DNA from: Biscogniauxia marginata
Taxonomy: Eukaryota; Ascomycota; Sordariomycetes; Xylariales; Xylariaceae
Assembly (NCBI GenBank): GCA_022695795.1
Contig: MU404091.1
Coordinates: forward strand, 248,001 to 312,000
Reading direction: 5' to 3'
Length of the DNA: 64,000 nt
Shown: positions 43,460 to 53,571 of the stretch, piece by piece
Numbering within the stretch: the stretch's first letter is position 1
How the letters are laid out: each line of letters opens with the position of its first letter
The notes under the pieces: generated by a model
What the model saw: only the letters and a program-made list of their open reading frames with translations
Told to the model about the DNA's origin: nothing
The model's database searches: none
Position numbers and translations under genes: made by a program

Positions 43460-45510
43460 ACTGCACAATATAGCGAGCGAGGAGAGACAGACCAAGGGCA
43501 TCGAGTCCGAGGTACCTCGTATCACCATCTATGCTGTGTCTCTATTCAACATCATTCTATCGTATGGGTTTAACATTGCGTCGCTTGTCTCCTTTTCCCT
43601 CTCCGATAATCGTTTTAGTCGACACTTTCCCCTCCACTGGTCACCTTGCCGACCTAAAGAAAAGCCTTCAAGCATACACACTCACGGTAAAACCGACGGT
43701 CAGTTTCTTGACCATGAAAACCGTCGAGTTATTAGGAGGATAGTACAAAGCATTCTGATTGCTCGATGCGACAATGCAATGGTTACTCGACAATGGATTC
43801 TACCGGGGACCCAACATTCGACTTCGAGGCTTTCTTTAATAGTGGATTGTAACTTTTAGAGTATGTGATGGAAGGCTTCTACGGTCCTCGTTCTCATCTA
43901 CTAACTCCGTTCCAGGCAACATGATTTTGGACCGTGGATTTCTCTCTCTTTTCTTTACACTACACACACCTTCTCCGTCCCTTCCCCCCCCCCCCCTCTC
44001 CGCTCTACAGAACCACCTTGTCTATCCCACCAGCATCCTTTAGAAGGTCGGATCAGTCCACACACAATTTACGATATCTTTTTTTTTTGCAACGAGAACC
44101 CGTGCGGTTGACAATGATACTTTTCCTTTTGTTATTGGGATGCCGGTTCTATAATCTTTCACCAAATGATCCGTCAACTCCTAGAAGGTCTCGAGTTCTA
44201 GCAAGGTAGTGGGCTGTCACTGTTGGAGATCCACATGATCGATCCTGCTGGCATATCTCTACGAATGGCCCAATCTGGAATGCTATTTGCCTGTTAAATG
44301 GGTTTTCGAGGGCTATCTTCCCACAAACGCGCGGTAAATATCGGGACACCATAGCAGTCCTCCTCGATGACACCGGGATAAGAGAGCACTGGAACATCAC
44401 CCCTTTTCTTTTTGGAACTTCACCTAGAGAAGTACACGATCCTTGCGGCGCATTTTTACCCAAAACCACATCCGGAGAAAACGCCATAAACTTTCGTTTT
44501 CTCTATACTTCGTCTGGTCTCCAGAATGATGAACTGCGACATCTTCTGGTTCATATGAGATGAATGGGACTGGTGTCACATCTACCTAAATTCGGTTGAT
44601 TTAGACATGCGATGCATATTCATCTCATGAACATGGTACCATTCTTTCCAAATGCCATTACAACGCCCGAGATAGTTGAGGTATCGCATGCCGGTTGCAG
44701 ACCACTAATATTTGCATTCTTCCATATACAAAGGATATGTTCTGGCTGCCATGATCTGTTCACGAACATCAGTAACGATCTATAGAAGACATCGTCACCT
44801 ACTTTAAGGCAGACTAAACTGGAACTCTAATTCACCCGAGACCTAACTAATCACGGAATATCCGAGACAATATATTGCACCACCATCCTCTCAGAAGGTT
44901 GCTATCTCGGCCATTTCCATGGAGGAAAAGGGAAACCGCATTGTTTGTGTGCCTGGAGAATATGGCCCCAAAGTGCGTTAATGCGTGGAAATTGAACAGT
45001 TTTAGGTCTGGTTGATGACAATGACAAGCTCATCATTTCCTAAGTTTTTCTTTTGGAACACATTTTTACGACGTTTGTCCGGGCTAGATGCCATCCAACA
45101 GACCTGGACATAAGTCAAATTTGGCGACAACCGACCCCTTCATTCATCAGACATTTCTCGTCTTCGCAGTTGGGAGTTTGTTGGGGCCAGTTGATTCTTA
45201 GTCGGGTTGGTTGTTAGTTGGTTGACACCGGCGGCACACCACGTTTGGCGAGGGAAGAGTGGTACAGGTGGGTGGGGGAATGGATGAATGAAGAGTGGCG
45301 TTGCGTTACTTTACTTAGAGGTTGCATTATTAATTAATCGCGTTGTATTATTACGTTGTGTCTTGTGTGATTGATATGAGTTGAGCTGAAGGGTATGTGC
45401 TTTAGCTGTACCAGAAACAAACGATGTTATCCATCCATGTAATTTGTGCTCTCATCATTCATTACTATTAATCCACATCCATTGCAAAAAAGGTATCTCA
45501 GGTATCTATT
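43460..45510. other. Intergenic region between convergent genes
   Basis: Two kilobases hold the 3' ends of the Mei2-like and SUN genes. Frames around 43530-44487 are open but composition-driven. C-rich (43987-43998) and T-rich (44081-44089) runs are present. Nothing else was recognised. Confidence 0.45.
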
Positions 45511-48500
45511 CTAATCAGGATCCTCTGGCAAGGCAGGCAGTGGTTTCCGCGCCGACCCAGTACGCGGTAGGACCGGTCTGTTGGCTCGCGACATATACTC
45601 GGCGCCATCTACATCGGACGTCGGCGTCAGTTGCCTCTCCGATTCCTGCGCCAGCATCTCGGGGTACGTATCATTACAAACGGACTCTCCCCTTCCCCCT
45701 CCCCCTCCTCCCACTACTCTCGCGCCCGTGACTCTCTGATCTCTATTCCGATACCGAATCGTGTCCGTGTTTGCCTCCACATCCGCGTCGGTGTCCGCGT
45801 CAGTGTCTTCGTCCGCGTCCTCATCCGCGTCCGCGTTCGACGCCGCCGAGAAGTAGTCGGCGCTACTACCGCCACCGCCACCGCCACCACTGCGGCCTGG
45901 CGTCGAGATGGCGGGCTCCGAGTCGTAGCCTATCTCCATGTTCATCATGGCCAGGCTCGACGGGGTGCCGGCGGGCCGGAAGTAGTCGATGGTGCCGCCC
46001 GTGGGGTCGGTGAGGGCCCTGCCGGGGGACTGGGGCCGCTGTTTCTGTTTCTGTTTATGCTGCTGGTGCTGGTAGCCCGATTCCGGGTTTGGCCTCCTCT
46101 CCTTTCTCCCGGCGCTGATGCTACCCCGGCGCGGCGTGGGCTCGGGGGTTCGGTCCGGGCTGGGGCTACGGCTATGGTGATGGTGGTGGTGGTGGTGATG
46201 ATGATGTATGCCTGGTGGGGAGGGGCAATTGTCTAGATCGTTCGTGTTTATATTTATGTTGTTTCTTGTTGGTGTGTGAGAAGGTGGGCTTGGTTCCTCG
46301 ACGGTGAGGAAGGCGGGGTTGTTGCTATTGTTATGATGGTGTTGGTGGTGAGAGTGCGAGCGACGTGTATCTTTGAGAGGAGTCGGCGGGCCCTTGGGCG
46401 TAGACGGGAAGATGGGGGACGCGAGGCGCGACGAGGAGCCGAGGAACTGGTTGGGGTAGTACGACTCGATGCTCGCCCCGGCTCCGGCCAGGCCGCGCGA
46501 GAAGATGACTAGGACGAGGCAGCCGAGAAGCAGCACGCTCTGCACGATGGCCATGCGCTTCTGGAAGACGACCTCGTCGGCAAGGACGCCGAGACGCGAG
46601 CTCAGGGCCACGATCTCGCGCTCGGACTGCTCACGCTGCGACTCGAGTGCGATCACGGTTGACTGCCAGATCTGGTCGTACTGCGTCCTAACCTCGCGGA
46701 GTTCGCCCAAGACCGTCTTGTTCAGCGTGTCGAGGAATAGGTCAACCTTGGCGACCTGTCGCCTCTCAAGCCTGGCGAGCGCCTCTTGCAGGAACTTGGA
46801 CTGGGATTCGATGTATTGGAGAGAAAGGGTTGTGTTGGATTCAAGGGTCTGGAGGCGCTTCGTCAGCGCCTTGAAGAAGGAATCTTGGACCGTGGGGGTC
46901 GCGGCGGCTGGAGTGGTCGACGTGCTTGTTTTGTTCCGTGATGCCGTCGGAGAGCCTGAGGGAGCCTTGATAGATGACCTCGAGGATGGTGGTTTGATAG
47001 AGGTCGGAGCAGCAGTTTTGGTTTTCGAGTTATTAATAGCAACGGAAGTTCCAGTAGACACAGGTGATCCAGAAATGCTAGAGATAGATGCGGATGAGAC
47101 ATTTGTTGAGACGGGGGATGATATGGTATCTGGTGAGATGTTCGTCGTAGCTTCAGTAGAATTAGTCGAGGCCTCCCCGGATGAGGGGGTGGAGGACCCG
47201 GGCTCCGGGGATTCGGTTGATTGTTCTATAGAACGCACTGTCATAGGCTCAGACGAATTGATGCTAGATGCAGCTGGGTGTGCCTGCTCAACCGTGCTTG
47301 CAGGCTGAGGCTTCGCCGGGGAGTCATCGCGTTGGTCTTCCTCTTGAACCTGAGATGTAGGGACGGGGGCATCGGCCACCGCACAAATTGGTTCAGGCTG
47401 GTAGTTGTGCTTGAAGTACAACCCGTCCCAGTATGGCATCCAATTACTTTGTTCCACCACCCCTGCGTGATGCTCAACCCGAGCAGGTTCGACTATCTCA
47501 GTCTCTTCTGGCCGTTCATCGACGACATCTGGTGTCTCCTCCGCAACCTCAGACACTGTCTTGGTGGCTTCCTCCTCAAGCTCAAGATCAGCTGGGTCAG
47601 CTTCTTTCCACGAGTCAAGCATACGCGTCCCGTGGACTCGTAGTAAAGACACGGGGCAGTAGTACTCGTTGCCGAAGTGACTAAGGAACTCAATCCGCAA
47701 GTACCTAGCCCATATCTGGGGGTTTTCCACCAGGAAGGGTTGGATATTCCTCGAATTTCTGGCTTCGAAAGTTCCCAAGACCTTCCACTTTTCCTCCTTG
47801 ACGGGGTAGCGATCGCTGACGCTGACGCGAAAACGGCGTATCATGCTTGAAAAGAACTCGAAGTTGGCTAGCACAACGGTATCGACCAGGATGTCGTCAC
47901 TTAGTTCTACAATAAAGAACTTGTTTTGCATCGCGCACTCTAGCAGCATGTACGAGTCCTTGTTCTCGACTAGGATGGCGGTTGGGTTCTTAGCACCGGG
48001 GCTAGCCTTCAGTACAGTGGCGCCGGCGTCGAAGGAGGAATAGGAGAATCTCTCCTTGCAGGTCTTTCCGGCATCCTTGCTCCGGTGTCCCTGGGGCAGG
48101 CCCTCGTCGTATGTCACCTTCTCAACCTGAGCTTCCCTGTCTTTCTCTTGTCGCGATGGTCTCCCGGACGAAGTGATCTCGGAGATCTTGTCCGAATAGG
48201 CATCAAAATCAAGCGATATCTCCCCTTCATCGCCGAGGCTGTCAAAGTTGTCTGCGGGATATGCCTGACCATCTCTGGTTCTGCGCGGTCTTGCTTCCAG
48301 CTCCTCCTGGCCGGATTTCTCGAGCATCATGGCCTTCCATTCCTCGAAGGACATGAAGGCACCGGTGCTAAGATCGTTCCCATCGGCATCGAGCTCGGGC
48401 TGCTCCGTCGCCGCACTGCCATCGCTGCTGGCCTGGGTTGCGGACTCGGCAGCAGTCGGGGTAGCTGTAGCGCTGGCGGAGTCGGCGATCGAGGCAGAGG

Positions 48501-48711
48501 GGCTCGCGGTGAGACATTGTTGGGGTAGTGTATGAGTGATGTAGTTTACAGTCCTCGACTCGCAGGTCGGTTCGGGCGACAGGGCGGTCGACACATTGTA
48601 CGGGGCTGAGGTGGTCGGATCAGCTCGGATTCGAGTGGCAGTCCCTAGCAGCAAGAGGAGAAGCGAAGTCGATGCGAATACCCGTCTTGGTGTGTCGAGT
48701 AAGAGCCGCAT
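45511..48711 (-). CDS. SUN-domain protein of the Slp1/Osteopotentia type (ER membrane)
   Basis: One intronless frame of 1066 codons. Residues 1-30 are a signal peptide (RRVFASTSLLLLLLGTATRIRA). The SUN-like domain spans about 218-365 (RFSYSSFDAGATVLKASPGAKN, MLLECAMQNKFFIVELSDDILVDT, YLRIEFLSHFGNEYYCPVSLLRVHG). A Ser/Thr/Pro-rich stretch (about 440-605) leads to a coiled coil (about 610-718) and one transmembrane helix (about 720-740). The C-terminal 320 residues are disordered, with an 11-His run near 840 and Asp/Ala-Asp/Thr repeats near 980. Yeast Slp1 works with Emp65 in the ER lumen to protect soluble proteins from degradation during folding. The extended tail is longer than in yeast. Several low-complexity tracts come from microsatellites. 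Confidence 0.88.
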   Translation of the reverse strand: MRLLLDTPRRVFASTSLLLLLLGTATRIRADPTTSAPYNVSTALSPEPTCESRTVNYITHTLPQQCLTASPSASIADSASATATPTAAESATQASSDGSAATEQPELDADGNDLSTGAFMSFEEWKAMMLEKSGQEELEARPRRTRDGQAYPADNFDSLGDEGEISLDFDAYSDKISEITSSGRPSRQEKDREAQVEKVTYDEGLPQGHRSKDAGKTCKERFSYSSFDAGATVLKASPGAKNPTAILVENKDSYMLLECAMQNKFFIVELSDDILVDTVVLANFEFFSSMIRRFRVSVSDRYPVKEEKWKVLGTFEARNSRNIQPFLVENPQIWARYLRIEFLSHFGNEYYCPVSLLRVHGTRMLDSWKEADPADLELEEEATKTVSEVAEETPDVVDERPEETEIVEPARVEHHAGVVEQSNWMPYWDGLYFKHNYQPEPICAVADAPVPTSQVQEEDQRDDSPAKPQPASTVEQAHPAASSINSSEPMTVRSIEQSTESPEPGSSTPSSGEASTNSTEATTNISPDTISSPVSTNVSSASISSISGSPVSTGTSVAINNSKTKTAAPTSIKPPSSRSSIKAPSGSPTASRNKTSTSTTPAAATPTVQDSFFKALTKRLQTLESNTTLSLQYIESQSKFLQEALARLERRQVAKVDLFLDTLNKTVLGELREVRTQYDQIWQSTVIALESQREQSEREIVALSSRLGVLADEVVFQKRMAIVQSVLLLGCLVLVIFSRGLAGAGASIESYYPNQFLGSSSRLASPIFPSTPKGPPTPLKDTRRSHSHHQHHHNNSNNPAFLTVEEPSPPSHTPTRNNININTNDLDNCPSPPGIHHHHHHHHHHHSRSPSPDRTPEPTPRRGSISAGRKERRPNPESGYQHQQHKQKQKQRPQSPGRALTDPTGGTIDYFRPAGTPSSLAMMNMEIGYDSEPAISTPGRSGGGGGGGSSADYFSAASNADADEDADEDTDADTDADVEANTDTIRYRNRDQRVTGARVVGGGGGGRGESVCNDTYPEMLAQESERQLTPTSDVDGAEYMSRANRPVLPRTGSARKPLPALPEDPD
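46174..46206 (-). repeat. CAC/CAT trinucleotide repeat coding poly-His
   Basis: GTG/ATG units on the plus strand encode the histidine run in the SUN protein tail. Likely variable in length between strains. Confidence 0.8.
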
Positions 48712-49608
48712 CGTGTGAGGACGGTGGAGGGGGGCTGGAGGACGAAGAGACGGGCCATTAGAAAGCTCCCGGGTTCGCGCAGATGTCGACCGTCTGCTGT
48801 CATAAGTAGGTGGGAGGGTGACGGAGAGGATATTCTGGCTGTCTGGCCAGAATGACCGACGCTAATGATGCCACAGTACATGTGAGCCGGTGCAGGTGTA
48901 CCCGCTTTTAAATCCCCTTGGCGCTTCCCACCCAACATGTGCTTTGCAGCAAGCGCCTGCCCCGAGCACCCGCTGGCCCAAGCACCTGGCCCAAGCTCAA
49001 CCCCCTCTCTCCCCCCCCTATTCTACCCACCTTGCTAACCTTTTAAGGCACTCTCCCGATAGCACCAACTATGTTGAGCACGTCAATAGAGATTCTATTT
49101 TTATTTTTCATTTTTCCTCCGCTTAGTAGATCTAAGTAGCTTAAAATTCGTAAGAAACCCCTATTGCTTTAAATTATAATTATGCATTATATTCCCTTCT
49201 CGAACGGAAGCAGACGTTTGTGGTACTAAATTAAGAGACCTAGTACTTAAACTCAAGCAGTATACGGTGCTCTTATAGAAATCTAAGGTAAAAAGTACCT
49301 GAACTAATGAAAAAAAAAAACATACAACACCAGGGATTCGCTGGTCGTCACCGACCCAACTACTAATCTGGCAGTACCCAGTTTATCTAGGGCAGAGCGG
49401 ACGGGATGCCGAGTATTCTAGGTCTTATGGTCGTATGTGGTGGTTCATGCCTTTGTTACGGCTTATTAACTTAAAGTGGGAATATCCTCGATAACGTGTT
49501 CTCTGAGGGTACCACGTTCAGGGGTCAGGGGTACGCAGGCAATCGCTGCACTAAGAAAAGCAGAAGCCGCAATGATATAAGCACCTGGACATCCATGGTC
49601 TATTCGTT
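48712..49608. other. Intergenic region upstream of the SUN gene
   Basis: No supported gene. It holds the SUN promoter and the 3' end of the acyl-CoA dehydrogenase. An A-rich run at 49311-49320 is present. Confidence 0.45.
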
Positions 49609-50940
49609 CTAATAACTGCGAGGCAGCCGTAGGACCTTCTCGCTGATGTAGTTCATGATCATCTCGCGGCTGACGGGCGCGATGCGCGGCACGAGGCACT
49701 CCCTCAGCCAGCGCTCGACGTCGTATTCCACGGCGTAGCCCATGCCGCCGTGCGTCATGATCGCCCGCTCGCACGCCGTGAAGGCCGCCTCCGCGGCTAG
49801 GTACTTGGCGCTGTTCGCGGCGACGCCGACCGCGTCCTGCCGGACCGGCGCGTCCTCCCTGCTGCTGTCGTACAGCCGCGCTGCGTGGTACGTCGCCAGC
49901 TTGGCCGCCTCGAGCTTCATGTACGCGTCCGCGAGCGGGTGGGCGATCCCCTGGTTGGCGCCGATGGGGCGCTGGAAGACGACGCGCTCGCGCGCGTACC
50001 CGGCCGCCCTCGCCAGCGCCGCGTAGCCCAGGCCGAGCGCCTCGCCCGCGAGGAGGCACCGCTCGGCGTTCATGCCGTGGAGTATGATCTTGAACCCCTG
50101 GTTCTCGGCCCCGACGAGCGTGCCGGCGGGGATCCGGTAGTTGTCGAAGAACACCTCGTTTGCGTCTACGGCGCGCCCGCCCATCTTCTTGATCCTACGC
50201 ATGTCTAGCCCCGGTTGGCCCCTGTCGAGGTCGATGCAGAACAGCGACAGGCCCTCGCTCGGCCGCGCTACCTCCTCGAGGGGCGTCGTGCGTGCGAGCA
50301 GGATCATCTTCTGCGCAACCTGAGCGCATGTGATCCATATCTTCTGCCCCGTGACGCTGTAGTGCGAGCCGTCTTCCGACCTCCGCGCCGCCGTCCGCAG
50401 CCGCAGCGTGTCGAGTCCCGTGTTAGGCTCCGTGACGCCGAAGCACGTCCGCCACTTCCCCGAGATGATATTGGGGATCGTGTCGCGTAACTGCGTGGGC
50501 GTACCGAATTTGGCCAGCGGCTGCGTCGCATAAACGTTCGCGTGGATAGCCTGAGCGCCTGCCATACCCGCCCCGGACTCGGTGATTGTCTGCATCATCA
50601 TTACTGCCTCTGAGATGCCCAGCCCGGATCCGCCTAGATCCTCCGGTAGCGCGATGCCCAGCCAACCATCCTTGGCGAGGGCGGCGTGGAAGTCCGTCGG
50701 GTCGGTCTCGTTCTGGTCGTGTTCCTGCCAATATGTATTGGGAAAGCGGGCGCACACTGCGCTGACAGCTTCTCGGACTGTCATTTGGTTCTCCGTGAAA
50801 CCCGTCGTTTCCATGATTCTCCGACATGGTGTCGTCGAGAATTCATGGCGACGTTTAACAGCCGGTATCCGAGCTGCGGTTGCTGTTGCCCCCCTATTCT
50901 TCAAAAAGGGGCTAATCTGGCGCGCGAGCAATCTCGACAT
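49609..50940 (-). CDS. Acyl-CoA dehydrogenase, probably mitochondrial
   Basis: A single frame of 443 residues with all three acyl-CoA dehydrogenase domains. The Arg/Ala-rich, acid-poor N-terminus (about 1-40) resembles a mitochondrial presequence. Motifs: LPEDLGGSGLGISEA, the flavin/substrate signature CFGVTEPNTG, VTGQKIWITCA and THGGMGYAVEYDVERWLREC. At the usual MCAD catalytic position the YEGT motif is replaced by APVSREM (about 421-427). Instead Glu293 in helix G (NAER) aligns with the catalytic Glu of isovaleryl-CoA dehydrogenase, so that residue is the likely base. The enzyme would oxidise an acyl-CoA to its 2-enoyl-CoA with FAD and pass electrons to ETF. Substrate chain length is not predictable. 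Sequence is strongly GC-rich, giving long shadow frames. Confidence 0.87.
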   Translation of the reverse strand: MSRLLARQISPFLKNRGATATAARIPAVKRRHEFSTTPCRRIMETTGFTENQMTVREAVSAVCARFPNTYWQEHDQNETDPTDFHAALAKDGWLGIALPEDLGGSGLGISEAVMMMQTITESGAGMAGAQAIHANVYATQPLAKFGTPTQLRDTIPNIISGKWRTCFGVTEPNTGLDTLRLRTAARRSEDGSHYSVTGQKIWITCAQVAQKMILLARTTPLEEVARPSEGLSLFCIDLDRGQPGLDMRRIKKMGGRAVDANEVFFDNYRIPAGTLVGAENQGFKIILHGMNAERCLLAGEALGLGYAALARAAGYARERVVFQRPIGANQGIAHPLADAYMKLEAAKLATYHAARLYDSSREDAPVRQDAVGVAANSAKYLAAEAAFTACERAIMTHGGMGYAVEYDVERWLRECLVPRIAPVSREMIMNYISEKVLRLPRSY

Positions 50941-51737
50941 TTCGAGTTTAGAAAATTTTATATCCCCACCCTCGAGAAGACACCCGTTGGCATACCATCA
51001 GTATCGCAATAATATCAGGTCGTCAAATTTCACTGGACGTTATGAAGTCATTGTTTGAGTCCAATCCGGGTGCTTGGTTTTATACTAATAGCTTGAGCCT
51101 TTACCGCCGCCTTATATCCGGCCCTAGTGTAGACATTGGAAATGGGGTAGAGATGGAGCTGCATCATTACCAAAATGACATCTCCACCGTCTCTAAACCA
51201 GTGATTGTGGGGTTTGGTACCATGGTGCACAATACCTCCTTTCCCTGCTTCAGAGAGCTTTTGCAGAGATAACTCGTCTGTTTCGGGGTTCCTTATTATC
51301 TGCGGTAGCAACTTGTAACTTCAGCACCTGATCCCAGAAGGAAATGAAAAGAATAGGAGTAGACGGGAACGATGATTAAGGGGTCGGGGTATAATGTAAT
51401 TATTAAGAAGAATTGACCTTGCGATCGAGCAAATTGGGTAGATCACGTGTGACGATAGAGGAATCATAAATCGGCATACTCGACATCGTCACGGGAATTT
51501 CAAAGCTTAGTAAGTAGCGAGAAGTGCATATGCACGCGGCATTTACCAATTCGAACCATCTTGACAATCATGTAAATAACTCCTTTCATATGGTAATCTG
51601 TTCTTGCTTCTTACTCGAGCTTCTACATGCAAAAACCCCCATAAGGTCTTCTAGCACACCTAAGAGTTCGATAGCTGGCTCTATTCCTCCAAGGCTGGCT
51701 TGCTATAGTAAAGATATCATCACAGAAGCAATTCGCC
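50941..51737. other. Intergenic region
   Basis: This holds the acyl-CoA dehydrogenase promoter and the sequence before the NLR relic. A short frame pair at 51042-51311 is open on both strands and unrecognised. Confidence 0.4.
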
Positions 51738-53571
51738 ATAGAGCTTGCAGGCCTTGCCATTGGTGTGGTCTCCTTGGTTGAGCTCTTCAAAACTTTTTTG
51801 AACCCTTTGGCTACATTGACGCCGGCCGGTCCTACAACCGCGACCACAAACTCCTTAAAACAAAGCTTTATACCGAGAATATGCCTGTTTCCTCAATGAG
51901 CCGAGCGAATTAGTTTTCTCGAGATGGCGAACTATGACGGTCATTTCGGATGACCCCGCAATCAAGATGACGGTCCAGAAGACATAATTCGGCGATCTAA
52001 TCCAAGAACTGTCCTACCTTGTCACAAAGTCCACGATATTGTGCCACCGGGTCGTATTAACCAATTGTCAATGAATGATACGTGAGGATATCAAAATAAT
52101 CTATTTGCAGGAAGCGTATCACGGAGACTATCTAATTCACTACTACGAACGATAGACGGGACTATATCAAGGATCCGCAATGTCAAACATTGGTTTGGAT
52201 CTTGGACTCGGACGATAAAAACCCTAGCCCTGAGGTTTCCGACACAGGCTCGAATAGCTCACACTCGAGAGACTCAGGCTCCAAGGAGTCAAGGCTTGGG
52301 TGTGACAGTATGCCGCTGTGGCTCTAACCCGGATCTAGTATTTACTGAGTCTCTGGCAAGGTAGAAAGTGGGAGGTCCACATACCCATGAAGCACCTTTG
52401 AACGGCCACGAAACTCGCGGACACCTTGCTTCATGGACCGGGGATGCTAAACTGGTCGTTGACGGATTTTTCTTGGTGTCGCAAAAGCGACGCCGCTAAT
52501 TGTGTTGTGCGTTTAGGGCTAATATAGTATGCGATAGTTGGTCACTATGTCGGATCTATCTTCAAGATTCTTCTTCGTTATTGACGGACAGGACGAATAT
52601 TCCGGAGACTATAACGAAGGAATCGAGTTTCTTGAACGTCTCGTGAGCTGCCCTTACATCAAGGCAGTCGTATCCAGTCGACCTATCCCATCGTGTATGC
52701 AGGTATTTTCAGAAACTCCGAAGCTTTTCCTCCAGAGTACAGGATATGAACAAGCGCGTTATCGAGAATGACGTTGAAGACAAAAGTCTCTTCGCATCCT
52801 ATGCTCGGACACTTCAGTCTCGACAAATCAAGGGCGAATAGGACATTTAGGGGGCCTGGCTAAGAAATCCGAGGGAGTTTTCCTTTGGGTTGTCCTTGCT
52901 TGTGCATCCGTCCTAAGAAGGATTCACCAATTTCGATCGAATCTCCGAAATCGAGAGACGTGTTGACGAATTCCCACGAGAGCTGGAGAGTTTCTTCAAA
53001 CATATGCTCAGTAAGATAGAGCCCCGATACCTGGAGGAGACAGCGAAACTCTTGCAGGCTTGCAACCAACGATTTGTTCCCTTGGGCACTCAAAATATGC
53101 CAACATTAGGAACGGTCTTGATTGGCGAGTTTGAATCAGACTGTCCAGAAAATTTTGCGGGAATTTCCCCCCGTCAAGGGCGTGAAAAATGCAACGTTGT
53201 GGATGGAAGACTTCAAAGTCGCTACTGAAGCCGACAATAACAAATTCGTTTCACCCTGGACTATACCACAAGCATCCACGAGGTGGCAGAGTCCTTTATC
53301 GAGGCTAGCGCAGAGATAATAGAATTCAACTCATCCTACGGCGAAGTCAACGGTCTTGATAGGTTTTTGGCATGGTATAGTAAGGAATTTCGCGAACGAA
53401 GGTCCACAAGAGCAGGACGAAGGCTGCTGCAGTTTGTTGAGGGCCAGATATAGGTCACTCCTTATCGCGTGGATGATGAATCCAAGGACGTTACTACACG
53501 ACAAGCCTCATACTCTCGCAAAGGAGTATCCACAGGATCTCAACGGCTGCGACCAAACGTCTGGGCGATAG
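51738..53571 (+). pseudogene. HeLo-NACHT (NLR, heterokaryon-incompatibility type) pseudogene
   Basis: Fragments of one protein follow in order but in different frames. From 51738: ELAGLAIGVVSLVELFK, then after a one-base slip at the T-run 51794-51799, FGYIDAGRSYNRDHKLLKTKL, the start of a HeLo domain. At 51916-51970: DDPAIKMTVQK, still HeLo. At 52349-52381: a Walker A reading GKVESGRST, with Lys changed to Arg. At 52538-52771: FFFVIDGQDEYSGD (Walker B) and VVSSRP. At 52862-52933: KKSEGVFLWVVLACASVL, then in a shifted frame from 52935 ELESFFKHMLSKIEPRYLEE. The intact family pairs a membrane-active HeLo domain with a nucleotide switch in fungal self/non-self cell death. ATA at 51738 may be a mutated start codon. 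No repeat C-terminus (WD, ankyrin, TPR) was recognised. Confidence 0.75.

Noticed and set aside
45631..47308. Plus-strand frames of 200-279 codons
   Set aside because: Shadows of the SUN-domain gene, whose minus-strand frame has signal peptide, SUN domain and TM helix.
49466..50827. Extra frames on both strands over the acyl-CoA dehydrogenase
   Set aside because: GC-rich shadows; only the 443-codon frame has family motifs.
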